A stretch of DNA of 64,000 nucleotides from Candidatus Fluviicola riflensis (GTDB taxonomy: Bacteria; Bacteroidota; Bacteroidia; Flavobacteriales_D; Crocinitomicaceae). The DNA is taken from the NCBI GenBank assembly GCA_002243285.1, contig CP022585.1:3832641-3896640 (forward strand), in the 5' to 3' direction. The notes under the pieces are model-generated. The model saw only the letters and a list, made by a program, of their open reading frames with translations. It was not told the origin of the DNA and searched no databases. Each line of letters opens with the position of its first letter. Position 1 is the stretch's first letter. A program made the translations under genes and the position numbers. Shown piece by piece: positions 1 through 11,900 of the stretch.

Positions 1-1
1 G

Positions 2-3000
2 GGAAGCGTTGCGCGCGAAATGCGTGGTATTCCCGATGAATTTGACGGAACACAGGATGTTTCCAGGGTTTATAAGGTGCTTGAGGATGAAGTGTGGGAT
101 GGTTTTAAGTATGGTGTCACTTTAGGATTTATGCGTAAAGGGGAAGTAATGAAGCGAAAATCGAAAATTGGAACCGATTTGACCTTGTTATTTGGCGCGT
201 ATACCAATACCTATACAGGCCGGTCGCGAACCTTTGACTTTAATATCGGTGCAAGTTTGTCAACACCTGCAAACGAATCAAAGGATGATGCCTACTATGG
301 GTTAAAAGGTGGATTTGGATATAGCAGCGACAGCAAGAATGGGATTGGACGAAGCAGTTCTGTGGGACTAATAGCTTCTTTCGGAGAAAATGACATAGCA
401 ACAGAGTTTGGGAACGCCGGATTAACATATGGTTCCAACTACCACTCCAGAATGGGGCTTACGCAGAGAAGTATCAATGCAAATGCTGCGTATAGTACAA
501 CTCAAAAAGTTAAAAAGGGAGATTTGGGTTATTCAGGTCTTCCGGTTTCCCTTGGCTCCACATTTACCTGTGGTTCGATTACTTCTGTCCCGCAACTCCA
601 AATGAGTTCAGCCAGTAACAGTACACAGTTTATTACGGATTTCACTTATTCATATTCCAATAGCCCGCTTGCAAAATGGAAATATACCATTGGTTTGGAA
701 ACCCAGGAATATACTTCGAATCAGGATTTTGAGTATAGTAATCCGGGTGCTTTCACGATCAATAATCCGGCATTCGGTTATTTTCATTCTAATGATCGCA
801 AATTTTACAACGGCTGGAAGAAACCGGTGATGGATTTTAACCGTGAGCGCGATGCCGAGTTTTCGGAAGACATGACAAACCTGCCTTTTTCTATTCCTAC
901 TTACGACGTGTTTTATGTAAACGGAATGGGTATGTCGGCCACATTCAGGGGACAACGGAATGATTTGGGAACGTATTATGATGCCACACTAAAAAATGAA
1001 ACTGAAGGTGACATGAATAATGTGTCTGTTGGTTTGGCATCGGTAGGTCCAACGACTTCCGTTACCATCGGTTATGTAAATGGTGATGATGTGGGAGAAG
1101 CCAAATCGGGTAAATGGAGTTATGTGGGCCAGGAGTACTTTCGTTTCGGAGCTGATAACACGGTATATTTTAAAGCCATCGGTGAACCGACTCCAAAAAC
1201 CTGGAAACTCATTACGGAAGTTGGAGGAATTGAAGCCGCCTATCAGAAATTAGCCGGAGTGGAAAGTGGTTTACCCAGCATTCAAAAAACCGATCAGTTA
1301 ATTCATGATAGTGGTCCCACAACGTTAAATGCATCAACCCTGGCAACTTCAATGGGGGCAGATGAAGTAAGAGCCAATGTGTATACGCCTGTTTTGGCAA
1401 CCGAACTGGGAACAACAGACTCCAAACATAAGTTGTATCCTGAGAATGTTTTTGTTACTCCTACAACAAGCAATTTTACACGCATAGACGGAAGCGTGCA
1501 TTACGCTCACCACGTTTCGGCCATTGAAGTACTGGCGACTAATGGAATGCACTACTCATACGCACTTCCGGTTTATTCGGTCAATCAATCGGATGTTACG
1601 TTCTCTACTGATGGCACTGCCGGTGATGCCCAGGGATTGATCAATTGCGGAGGTGAAAATGTAGTTAGCAATACCAGCGGGCGGATGCATTTATATGACA
1701 GAACGACTGTTCCTTCCTATTCCACAGCGTTTTTACTAACGGGAGTTACATCGGGTGATTACATCGATTTGGGTGATGACGGATATACCTTGGATGACAT
1801 TGGTGACTATTACAAGATCAATTACACGCGTGTTTACGACCAATCTAATCCTTATAAATGGCGTTTCCCAATGGGAGGTGATAAAGCCTTTTTTCATGAA
1901 GGATTATTGGCCAGTGAACTAGATAATACCGCCACTTACACCTACGGTGAAAAAGAGATTTGGTATACTCATAGCCTGGAATCGAAGAATCTAGTTGCAG
2001 AGTTTACGCTTGAAGATCGAGATGATGCTGCCAGTGTGACGGAAGCTGGTGTTTTTGAAGGTTCAAAACGTTTGAAACTGCTTAGAAAAATTACGTTATA
2101 CAATCGCAGTGAACGGTTAAGTCAGGGCGCCAGTGCAAAACCACTACAGATTGTGGAGTTTGTATACGATTATCACCTATGTATAGACAATCCGGCGAAT
2201 GTATTTACTGCCTCCAATCCGGGTGGAAGCAATACAGGAAAACTTACTTTGCTGGAAATCCGGGTGTATTCGGGACCAAAATCGGAGGAAACCGCATTGC
2301 AGCCATACCGGTTTACCTATGATACCGAAAATCCTCCTTTTCACTATAAAAATACTGATCGATGGGGAAATTACAAACCGGATAATGTAACAAAACCGTT
2401 GGAGTTATTCCCTTATGCTGAGCAGGATGAAACAACCGCTGCTACGAATGTTACTTCCTGGAAAATGACAAAAATCATTATGCCAAGCGGCTCAGAAATG
2501 GATGTGACTTATGAAGCGGATAGTTATCGTTATGTGCAGAACAAACGTGCAATGACGCATGATGACATTGTGGGTTACACGAATCAACTGGAATTGGCTG
2601 ATTTACTCGATCAAAGTAGCTGGGATGGAAGTACCGGGGTAGATAATAAGTTACATGATGCACTTACTGTGTCCGATATTACTTCCATGACGGGAATGAG
2701 TTCTGGTGCAATTAATACAATCATTTCGGAGGTCGCTATAGGTATGATAACCGGGGTAATTCCTCATAACGGAACTCTTGCACCGTTTTTCAAATTGTCG
2801 CAAGTCCCGAGAAATGTAGTTGTGTTTAAGCTTGACCACGCAATCAGTGCCGGTACTAAAGCCGATGCTGAAGTGCTTTTCAGGGAAAGACACCTAAAAA
2901 CAGATACACTGGCACCAATAGGTCAGGGTTATATTGATGAGGTTTATCTGCGTGATTTTGTGCAGATCAAACAAGGAAGTGCGTTTGAGTTGATTCCTAC

Positions 3001-5941
3001 GTTTGCAAAGATTTACAAGGGAGATTTGGACTATAGCGTCTTTGGTTATGGAACTATCAAGTCGACCGGTTTGATGCCAGTAGACGTTAGCACTCCGGGA
3101 TCTTATGAATATGGTTACATCGTTTTGGAGAATGTCCTTTCTTCCGATAACAGTAAGTTTGCCGTAGCCATGAGTCCTGTTCAAAAGACAGCTTTGGAGT
3201 TTGCCAAACTAAACCTTACGGACATCGTTTACGGTTCCTGTGAAGATTGTGATGAAGAATTGACCATAGATAAAAAAGCATTCTGGAGTGGGGATATTTA
3301 CAAGGAAATGGCCAAGGCCGACTACTGTAAATCGATCAGTACAGACATACCATCTCAAATTCGCTTGTTTGACGACGACAACAAAAAAATAGGTGGTAAT
3401 GCCCGCGTTAGCAGAATCACAATCAATGATAAATGGAATGTTATTTCTGATGAAACACAGAATGCTGTTTATTACTGGGACTATGAGTATGACCGAACCA
3501 GTTACGGTGTGGCAGCTTATGAACCAATGAGTGGTAATGATGAAAATCCGTATTACAGATGGGACCGTTATACCAACAAAGCTGTCTCATTCCCTGATCA
3601 GTCACGGTTTACCGTAACTCCGATTGGAGAAATACTTTATCCTTCTGCAGTTGTTGGCTATAAAACCGTTACCGTTTCAATCAGTGGAGCATCTGTTGGC
3701 GTATACAATGGCCTCGGTATTAGTAAAGCTACTTTCATGACAGCACGTGAGCATCCTACAATCTCTTCTTCTACGACCTTGCAAAAAGTGGATGCAAAGA
3801 AAAAAACACCGTTGGGCGAAGATATCAGCTTATATGGTTTCTCACAGGGACACAGTATCATCACAAACGATTTTCACGGTAAACCTTATGACTATCGTGT
3901 ATACAGTGCGCAAGGAGATTTACAAGCCAGAACAACCTATTATTACAAAGGTTTGGGAGAGACAGTTCCGATGCTGGAGAAAACCGGCCAAATGAGTAAT
4001 GAAATTATTGCTACAGAGTATGATCTATATGCCGATTCACGTCTCGTAACCAGTAGAATTGGTTCTTACCAGGTTGGGCTGACATTATCGTTTCCTTTGA
4101 TTCCGACTCCGCTTCCCATTCCTAATGGTATTAGTCCCATCATTTCAGGAAGTGAACGTGAGGTTGGTTTCTACGCGCAAACATTCAATAAGCACATTAA
4201 TTACTCGGCCATTGTTGACCGTATAGAAACAGAAACCCTGGGTTCAGTAAATACAGCCAAAGATTTGGTTTATGATCGTCAATCAGGGGTTGCATTATTG
4301 ACAAGTTTGACGGATGAATACAACGAACCACTTTATTCATTCAGCTATCCGGCGCATTGGTATTATACGTTATTCCGAAATCCGCTTGACCAACCCACGG
4401 CCAGTATTTCAGGTACATTGTCGAGTGGATTATTTACAGCATCTTCTTCACTGGTTGATAAACTAACAGTAGGAGATGTGGTCAATCTTACGGGTACAAG
4501 TACCGTTTCGGCCTACGTTCTAAAGGTTTCGGGAAGTACAGTGCAGCTGATCAAAACTACAGCACCATTTACTACAACTGCTATCACAAATGGCAGTTAC
4601 ACACTTACACTTGCCAAAAGCGGGAGAAAAAACACGCTAGCGATAATGATGCAAAGTGTTGTAACCAAGCGTAACCCGGTGAGCGGACCAACAACATTTA
4701 ACTTTCCAGCAGACGATATCATCGAAGCTTCTGCGGTGACGTTCAGGCCAAGGATGAATCTCAGATGCCATATTTCCGATGAACAGGCACCTCCTATTTC
4801 TGTTCCGGTAGGTGCCGTCATTAACCCATTCAGCCGCGGTGTATTGAATAATTTGCTCAAAGAACACGCCTATGTCCCGCAATTGGAACGCAGCTCTACT
4901 GAAGTACAGGGAATTCGCTACAACGGTGCTTATATAGCGTATTATCCATTCTACGATCAGAAAACGAATGATGAATGGGCGCAGATTGACGAAACGGGTC
5001 ATCCGAACATTGATGCAACGAACCTCAAAAATTGGCGGCCTATGGGGCAAATTACGGAACTAGATGAATACGGAAAACCATTGGAAAGTACCGATCAGAT
5101 CGATGTGCCTTCTGCTGTTTTGTACGGCTATAACCGAATGAACCGATTAGTGCCCGTTGCGCAAGCCGTCAACGCGCAGCAGCGTGAAATTGCGTACGAT
5201 TCTTTTGATGATTATAGTTATCATTCGGCCCAAATACCTGCTTATCTAGAAGGGCATTTTGATTTCGCGCAGGCAATATCTGGTAATCCTACCAATGTTA
5301 CATTGAGTTCAACAGTACGCCACAGTGGCGTCAGCAGCTTATCCGTTAATATGGGAGTTACGGCGTCCGTACTTCGTGTTGCAAGTGACATTGATTGCAG
5401 ATCAGTAGACTCTTTTTCTGACAATGAATTCGAGGTAGATGAATGTATGTGTATCAAAAACTTCCAACCTACCTCCGGTAATGAATACCTGATTAGTTTG
5501 TGGGTGAAGGGCAGCGCTATTGATGCAAACAATAACTATTCTGACTGCTCGGTTACTATTTCGTATGTCGGTTCAGGAACCGTTGCAACATTTGTTCCTA
5601 CAGGTCAAATGCTCGATGGCTGGCAACGCATTGAAGGAACGTTTATCATACCTGGTGGAGCTACCGCCATCTCCGTAAATCTCAAAAATCTATCAGCGAT
5701 CAGCAACACAAAAGTCTATTTTGATGATATCCGGCTTCACCCGATACTTGCCGGAATGACAACCACCGTTTATGACCCTGAAACCCTGTTGCCCATGGCG
5801 ACGCATGACGGGTATAACTTTACTACCTTCTACGGCTATGATGAAAACCTGATGCCGGTAAGAACACGTGTAGAAACCATTAACGGGATTCAAACAATCA
5901 GCGAATCGGAAGGAAGTACTATTAAAGACGACAAACAATAA
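2..5941 (+). CDS. Giant Rhs-partner surface protein, 5' end outside window
   Basis: The frame is open from base 2 through the first ATG at 20, so the true start probably lies left of the window and the 1973 residues counted from that ATG are a minimum. The protein is rich in Ser, Thr, Tyr and Gly. Near the C-terminus (about residues 1745-1915) is a jelly-roll carbohydrate-binding-like module ending in a YFDDIRLHP motif, followed by a YD-repeat-like tail (YDPETLLPMATHDG, FYGYDENLMP). The rest has no domain I recognise. It ends 5 bp before the Rhs gene, so the two are almost certainly cotranscribed. In Bacteroidota, large unclassified proteins of this kind often precede Rhs genes; I infer a structural or delivery partner of the Rhs shell. 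The exact function is unknown. Confidence 0.8.
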   Translation, partial: GSVAREMRGIPDEFDGTQDVSRVYKVLEDEVWDGFKYGVTLGFMRKGEVMKRKSKIGTDLTLLFGAYTNTYTGRSRTFDFNIGASLSTPANESKDDAYYGLKGGFGYSSDSKNGIGRSSSVGLIASFGENDIATEFGNAGLTYGSNYHSRMGLTQRSINANAAYSTTQKVKKGDLGYSGLPVSLGSTFTCGSITSVPQLQMSSASNSTQFITDFTYSYSNSPLAKWKYTIGLETQEYTSNQDFEYSNPGAFTINNPAFGYFHSNDRKFYNGWKKPVMDFNRERDAEFSEDMTNLPFSIPTYDVFYVNGMGMSATFRGQRNDLGTYYDATLKNETEGDMNNVSVGLASVGPTTSVTIGYVNGDDVGEAKSGKWSYVGQEYFRFGADNTVYFKAIGEPTPKTWKLITEVGGIEAAYQKLAGVESGLPSIQKTDQLIHDSGPTTLNASTLATSMGADEVRANVYTPVLATELGTTDSKHKLYPENVFVTPTTSNFTRIDGSVHYAHHVSAIEVLATNGMHYSYALPVYSVNQSDVTFSTDGTAGDAQGLINCGGENVVSNTSGRMHLYDRTTVPSYSTAFLLTGVTSGDYIDLGDDGYTLDDIGDYYKINYTRVYDQSNPYKWRFPMGGDKAFFHEGLLASELDNTATYTYGEKEIWYTHSLESKNLVAEFTLEDRDDAASVTEAGVFEGSKRLKLLRKITLYNRSERLSQGASAKPLQIVEFVYDYHLCIDNPANVFTASNPGGSNTGKLTLLEIRVYSGPKSEETALQPYRFTYDTENPPFHYKNTDRWGNYKPDNVTKPLELFPYAEQDETTAATNVTSWKMTKIIMPSGSEMDVTYEADSYRYVQNKRAMTHDDIVGYTNQLELADLLDQSSWDGSTGVDNKLHDALTVSDITSMTGMSSGAINTIISEVAIGMITGVIPHNGTLAPFFKLSQVPRNVVVFKLDHAISAGTKADAEVLFRERHLKTDTLAPIGQGYIDEVYLRDFVQIKQGSAFELIPTFAKIYKGDLDYSVFGYGTIKSTGLMPVDVSTPGSYEYGYIVLENVLSSDNSKFAVAMSPVQKTALEFAKLNLTDIVYGSCEDCDEELTIDKKAFWSGDIYKEMAKADYCKSISTDIPSQIRLFDDDNKKIGGNARVSRITINDKWNVISDETQNAVYYWDYEYDRTSYGVAAYEPMSGNDENPYYRWDRYTNKAVSFPDQSRFTVTPIGEILYPSAVVGYKTVTVSISGASVGVYNGLGISKATFMTAREHPTISSSTTLQKVDAKKKTPLGEDISLYGFSQGHSIITNDFHGKPYDYRVYSAQGDLQARTTYYYKGLGETVPMLEKTGQMSNEIIATEYDLYADSRLVTSRIGSYQVGLTLSFPLIPTPLPIPNGISPIISGSEREVGFYAQTFNKHINYSAIVDRIETETLGSVNTAKDLVYDRQSGVALLTSLTDEYNEPLYSFSYPAHWYYTLFRNPLDQPTASISGTLSSGLFTASSSLVDKLTVGDVVNLTGTSTVSAYVLKVSGSTVQLIKTTAPFTTTAITNGSYTLTLAKSGRKNTLAIMMQSVVTKRNPVSGPTTFNFPADDIIEASAVTFRPRMNLRCHISDEQAPPISVPVGAVINPFSRGVLNNLLKEHAYVPQLERSSTEVQGIRYNGAYIAYYPFYDQKTNDEWAQIDETGHPNIDATNLKNWRPMGQITELDEYGKPLESTDQIDVPSAVLYGYNRMNRLVPVAQAVNAQQREIAYDSFDDYSYHSAQIPAYLEGHFDFAQAISGNPTNVTLSSTVRHSGVSSLSVNMGVTASVLRVASDIDCRSVDSFSDNEFEVDECMCIKNFQPTSGNEYLISLWVKGSAIDANNNYSDCSVTISYVGSGTVATFVPTGQMLDGWQRIEGTFIIPGGATAISVNLKNLSAISNTKVYFDDIRLHPILAGMTTTVYDPETLLPMATHDGYNFTTFYGYDENLMPVRTRVETINGIQTISESEGSTIKDDKQ

Positions 5942-5946
5942 CCGCT

Positions 5947-8900
5947 ATGAAATCAACCATTATTCTGCTTTTAGCGATATTCCTGTTACCTCTGTATTCA
6001 AGTGCAGCGGTAGAAACGGCGGTTAATCGCATCGAGAGTGCCCAGATTACGACATCAGGTTCGCCACAGTTGACAGTATTTGACAATAAATACGTGACCA
6101 TGGCTACTAACAGCAGTTGGGCAACTTTGTTTACCAACTATCGGATTACCAATAAAATTCGTTTAGCAATAAATCCGGAAGTGCTGCAAACCAACAACCT
6201 TTCGGGAGGTGTAACCATTACAATCAAGTACTGGAAATGGGACATCGGCACTAGCGCTTTCGTTACCAGTACCGAATCGAAAACACTGACCATTGATTAT
6301 AATACAACCGCTACCAATATTATCAATGACCTATCAACCTATGTAACCTCCGATGCATTACGAATAGAGGTTTCCATTACATCGGTTAATGGTGGATTAG
6401 ACATAGATGACGCTTACCTGGAAGCGGAAATAGAAACAGAACGCTATTACGCTTTTGACGGAAGTGCACCAACCTCACACACAGTTGCTAAAACAAGTGA
6501 TTATGTCAACTTTGAGTGGACACAAGTTACCGGTGCCGAATACTATGAGCTGGAATGGGTACATGTTAATGATTACAAAGCCAATGATCTTACGAACGCC
6601 TTCGCAACAAGTGACCTGACCTATAATTTCTACCGCAACTCGACTCGGGTGATCATCAAAACACCGTATTATACCATTCCAAGAGTTTTCGACAGAGGGT
6701 ATATCGTGTTTCGCGTCAGGGCAATCGGCGTGGCCGGAACGGGATTTAACTTACGAAAGGAAGGTAGCTGGAGTTTGGGTGAAACCGGATTGATATCAGC
6801 TGCAACTGTGAATACCAATTATGTCTATATCGATACCGAATTTGATACCCAAATGAATTGGGGGCACCAGGTGATGTACGCCGAAGACGGAAAACGATTT
6901 GAAGGGGTTTCCTATGCAGACGGAATCGGAAGAATGCGGCAAAGTGTAGGAAGTAATACCGAAACCGGGCAGGCAATTGTCTCGAATATTTACTATGACG
7001 CGTTCGGGAGGCCCACTATCACCGATTTACCCACACCCGACGATGATGGCCGAATGATTCACCGTCCGGACTTTAATGTGGCGGCGGGTGATACATATTA
7101 TGGGCCTGAGCATTTTGAACAGGTATTTATTGAAGATAACCCGTCGTGTTCGTTTGAAACCACTCCGTTTAGTTCCAGTTACGGTGCAGGAAAGTATTAC
7201 TCGCCCAACAACCCCGACCAGGATGGTGAGAATGTGCGCATTCCCGATGCAGAGCAGTATCCGTTTGCTCGCGTGGAATATATGGACGATCACACCGGAA
7301 GAATCAGAAGGGCCGGTGGTATCGGGCCGGATTTCCAGATTGGTTCCGGGCATGAAACAGAGTTTTTTTACAGTACACCTTCGCAAGAAGAACTTGATCG
7401 TTTATTTGGTTCGGAAGTCGGGTACGCACCCCATTATCAGCGACGGATTACCGTTGATGCCAATGAACAGTTCTATATCGAATATTTCGATATGGCAGGC
7501 AGAGTAGTCGCCAGCGGACTGGCAGGAGCAACACCTGCTAACCTCGATGCGCTGGATAATAACGCAACCTTTACCTTAACCCAAACTATTACACAAGGTG
7601 TAAATGGTGATGTCACACCAACATCCATGACGCTTACCAAACCTCTGACCATTTTTGAAGACGAAGATTATTCGTTTTCCTATGAGTTGGATCCGGGGGA
7701 GTTTACCGACGAAATCTGTGCCCCTGAACTGTGTCTCGATTGCAGGTATGTTCTCACGATCGAAATCACAAAAGAAGAATGTGATGACCTTCCGGTATTT
7801 TCCGAAACAATGTACATCAATGGCGGCGAATACGATGCTATGTGCAACGAAGATATTCCTTTCGATTATGATACAACCATTACACTACTGAAAAACAACT
7901 ATATCCTTACCAAAACATTGACTGTTGATCAGGATGCGATTAATGGTTACTGGTGCACGTACCTCGAAAATAACACATGCGTACCAACGTTTCAGGAACT
8001 GTACAACGAAGCATACGCAAATGCCGATTTCAGCAGCTGCGACATCGAAGAGGAATTTGACGAAGACGACTATTCATGCGATGTCATGCGCGCTATTATG
8101 CTCAACGATGTTTCACCGGGCGGGCAATATGCAGAGTATACTGTTTCGGGGAGTACTTACTCGGCTGCCAATACCATCTCCGTTTTGTATACCGGCGGCT
8201 CACCTGATTTATCCGGTGACTGGCGTACACCATCGGGCGGCATGTACGAAGATGAACTTGGAGCTCAGGCCTGGGTAGAAGTGCAATTGATTAGTGTAGG
8301 CGTTTACGCACCACCGGTTGAAATCACAGCTGTTCCCGTTCTTGTAGATGCTGATAATAATATTTACAAAGTAAAACCCGAAGAACTGGCCGACCTGGCC
8401 GATTTTGTGGTCGGGTTTCAGAATAGCTGGGCAGAAGCATTATTGCCGTACCATCCGGAATTCTGTTATCTCGAGTATTGTGAGGCTAATGAAGCTTCAC
8501 ATGCTTACGATGCTGCGATGGGCAGTATCACCTCCTTTTCGGAGGCGTGCGCTGGTGGTTATTTTGCTCCGTTGGGTTTTATTGATTTGACGGTGAATTA
8601 CGACACTCCGGAGATCTATTCGGGCTGTGCTGATACTGGTGCCATCGATCCGTTTTTTGAGCCGTTAGATATTTTAAATCCGCTATATGTGGAAATGGAA
8701 GATCGAATGACAAACTACATCACGATCAGCGGTGTATCGGTTTCCATGTGGGAATATGCCGCCATGCTGGTGCATTGTGAAGAACCATATATTACATTTT
8801 CGGGAACCACTCCTATCTCTTGCCTGGAAAATTATCAGCCGGGAGAGTGTGATCTTGACATGATCTGGATTACTTTCCGTGATTTGTATCTCGCCGAAAA

Positions 8901-11900
8901 AGCCCGGATCTATGCTGAAGCCGAATCGGCATTTATAGCAGGTGAAGCCTGTGCCACACTTACTGCCACCATTGGTGATGAAGATCCTGGCAATCCGTTT
9001 GGCGAGGCCATTCCGCGCTGGGGATTTTATGACGACATGATTGCGACTTATACCAGTACAACTGATATCCAGAACGAGTTCGACGCCCAAAGCGAAGCCG
9101 CTTGCGAAACGGCATGTACGGCCTATGCCAAAGACTGGATGCTGCTGCTTTCAGGATGCGACATTGACCCTGCCGATACAGCAGATTTACGTCTTGATTT
9201 ACAAGCATTGTGTGAATTTGGCTGTGGTGATGATCATCCCGCAGGTGCAACCACATTACCTGCTTCTATTCCGGGCGGCACTTATGCTTTGCCAAGCGGT
9301 ATCGGAAGTGTGGGCAATGGAGCAACAATCAACGATGTTCTGGCGCTTTATGGTTATTCGGAAAGTGATCTTTGTACGGAATTGCTTATCAGTGATCCGG
9401 GCCCTTACCAGGAATCACTTGTGGAAGATCTTTACCTGGATGAATGCGGATGCGAATTGCTGTTGACCACCAAAGACCAGTTTGAAAATGGAGTGGTTCC
9501 TGCCGGAATTGTAACAGTGGAACAATTACTGGAATACAATACAGGCCTCTCGATGGAAGACATCGATGCACTAATTTGCGCTTGTGATGATGCTACCGGC
9601 AACGAATGGAATCCGGGAGGGTATGAATGGTCTGGTGGCGAAATTGAAACCATACTCGGTTGGGAAGAAGTGGTGCCACAGCAACTTACCTGCGATGCCT
9701 GCGTGCAATGCGAGGATGTGGCTACCGGTGTTACTGATCTGGAAACCCGTTTCGGTTCCGAAATTGACGAATCCCCGAATTACGAAGTTATTTTGACTAA
9801 TTACTTAAACGGATTGTTTGATTTTGACCTGACATACAGCTATTATGCCGAGTTTATCCTGAAATGCAATGCAACCAGCCTGAACCCGATCTGTGAACCG
9901 ACTCCCGAATTGCTTGCATGGAGAGACGTGATGAACTTACTGGCCCATCGCGGTCAACTGAATGTGGGAGATACATTGAACCTGCTTACCGAAAACATCG
10001 TGTACAAAGAAAGTGAACTGTATGAATACCTGCTTGCAACCGGTTATTATGCGGAAATTGATGGAAATACGTTGCATCAGACTTTTGTAAAAAACGAAAC
10101 AGGATTGGCGTGTACTACTTCCCTCACGCTTCCGATAGAAGCAGATTTTACCTTTGACGACATTGTAGCCTTCGGGAACATCGTACCTGAAAACACCGGA
10201 TGCGAAGAAGTAGCCGAAAACTTTACCGTTGAAGTAAGTTATTATGCGTGCGGGATTTTAAAAACGGCTACCTTGACAGGACAGACCGACTGTTTCCCGA
10301 TTCAAACCTGTTATTGTGGTGGTGATTTGATGCTTTGCAACGAAACGGTAAACGAACAACTGGCTGATGAAACACCGTGTTACGAACCCATACTTTCGCA
10401 GCTTTACCAGGATGTAACCGAACTGTACGAAGAAACCATTGCTGCAGCCAAACAGGAATTCGTGGCAGCGTACAATACACAATGTGCAACTGCTTTTGAA
10501 ACGGAACTATTGGAATATACAGGGCCATTTAATCAATACCAGTATACGCTGTTTTATTATGATCAGGCCGGAAATCTGGTCAAAACCGTAGCGCCGAATG
10601 GTGTGTCACCGCTTGTTTCTACCGCAACGGTAGTTACCAGCCGCGATGCTACCACGGACCTTGATAACCAGGACCCGGCTGTAGTACCAACGCACGGTTT
10701 CGAAACCGAATATACTTACAACTCATACAGCCAGTTGGTGGAAACCACCAACCCCGATCAAACAGGAGCGACTAACTTTTTCTACGACCGCTATGGCCGT
10801 ATGGTAGCCTCTCAGAATCCGGTGCAGGCAGATGAACATAAGTACAGCTACGTCTTGTATGATGTGCAGGGAAGGCCTGTGGAAGTGGGCCAGATTGATA
10901 TAGATGTAACGCCAACGCCGATTGCAGCTCTCTCCGAAAGTTTGCACCTGAAGGTGAATGACCTCGGGGCCGCATTTAAAACATGGGTCTACAGCGGGCT
11001 TCGCACCGAAGTGACTTTTACGGTTTACGATAAGTCCATGTCTGTGACCGTGGCCGGCAAATTTGCCACCGGAACCCAGCAAAACCTACGTCTGCGTGTA
11101 GCCAGCGTGGTGTATTTTGATGCAGTCAGTGCCGGCACCATGCCCACAACCGGTTATGTTTCGGCAACGCATTATTCGTATGACTTGCACGGAAATGTGA
11201 TTGAAAGCCTACAGGATGTGCCGGAACTTTCGCCGGTGCAGCAGGATATTAAATCGACCCAATACCAGTTTGAACTATTGAGCGGCAACGTGAAAAAAGT
11301 AGAATACCAGAAAGGGGAACGCGATCGCATGACCCACGAGTATGTCTATGACAAACTCAACCGCCTCACCGAAGTGTTTACGTCTACCGATGCAGAAGTG
11401 CACAAAAGCCGCGAAGCGCATTACCGTTATTTCGATTACGGACCGTTGGCACGGGTTGAGATTGGCCAGCACAAAGTGCAGGGCAATGATTTTACCTATA
11501 CGATCCAGGGATGGCTCAAAGGTATGAACAGCACCACGCTCGACCGCACCCGCGATGCGGGCAAAGACGGCGGCACCGATTACCTTGCTTCCAACCCGGA
11601 AGCAAACACCTGGTTTGCCCGCGATGTCACCGGTTACATGATGGGTTATTACACCGACGATTACAAAAGTATCGGTACCACTACTTTTGAAGCGGCCATC
11701 GGCACCAGCAACCCGCTGAGCAGTGCCATCAAATCGCTGTACAACGGCAATATTGCCTACACCACCACGGCTATTGACGGCTATGATATACAGGCAGGTG
11801 TATACACCTACGACCAGCTGCAGCGTCTCAAGGCGATGAATGTCTACCGCTCCGCCACGATCCAGAGTGACAATGACTGGTCTAACTCTGCCAATACCAC

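Noticed and set aside
4597-5050. Antisense ORFs in the giant partner gene
   Set aside because: Basic/aromatic shadow translations with no start context and no domains; the forward frame is continuous and coherent.
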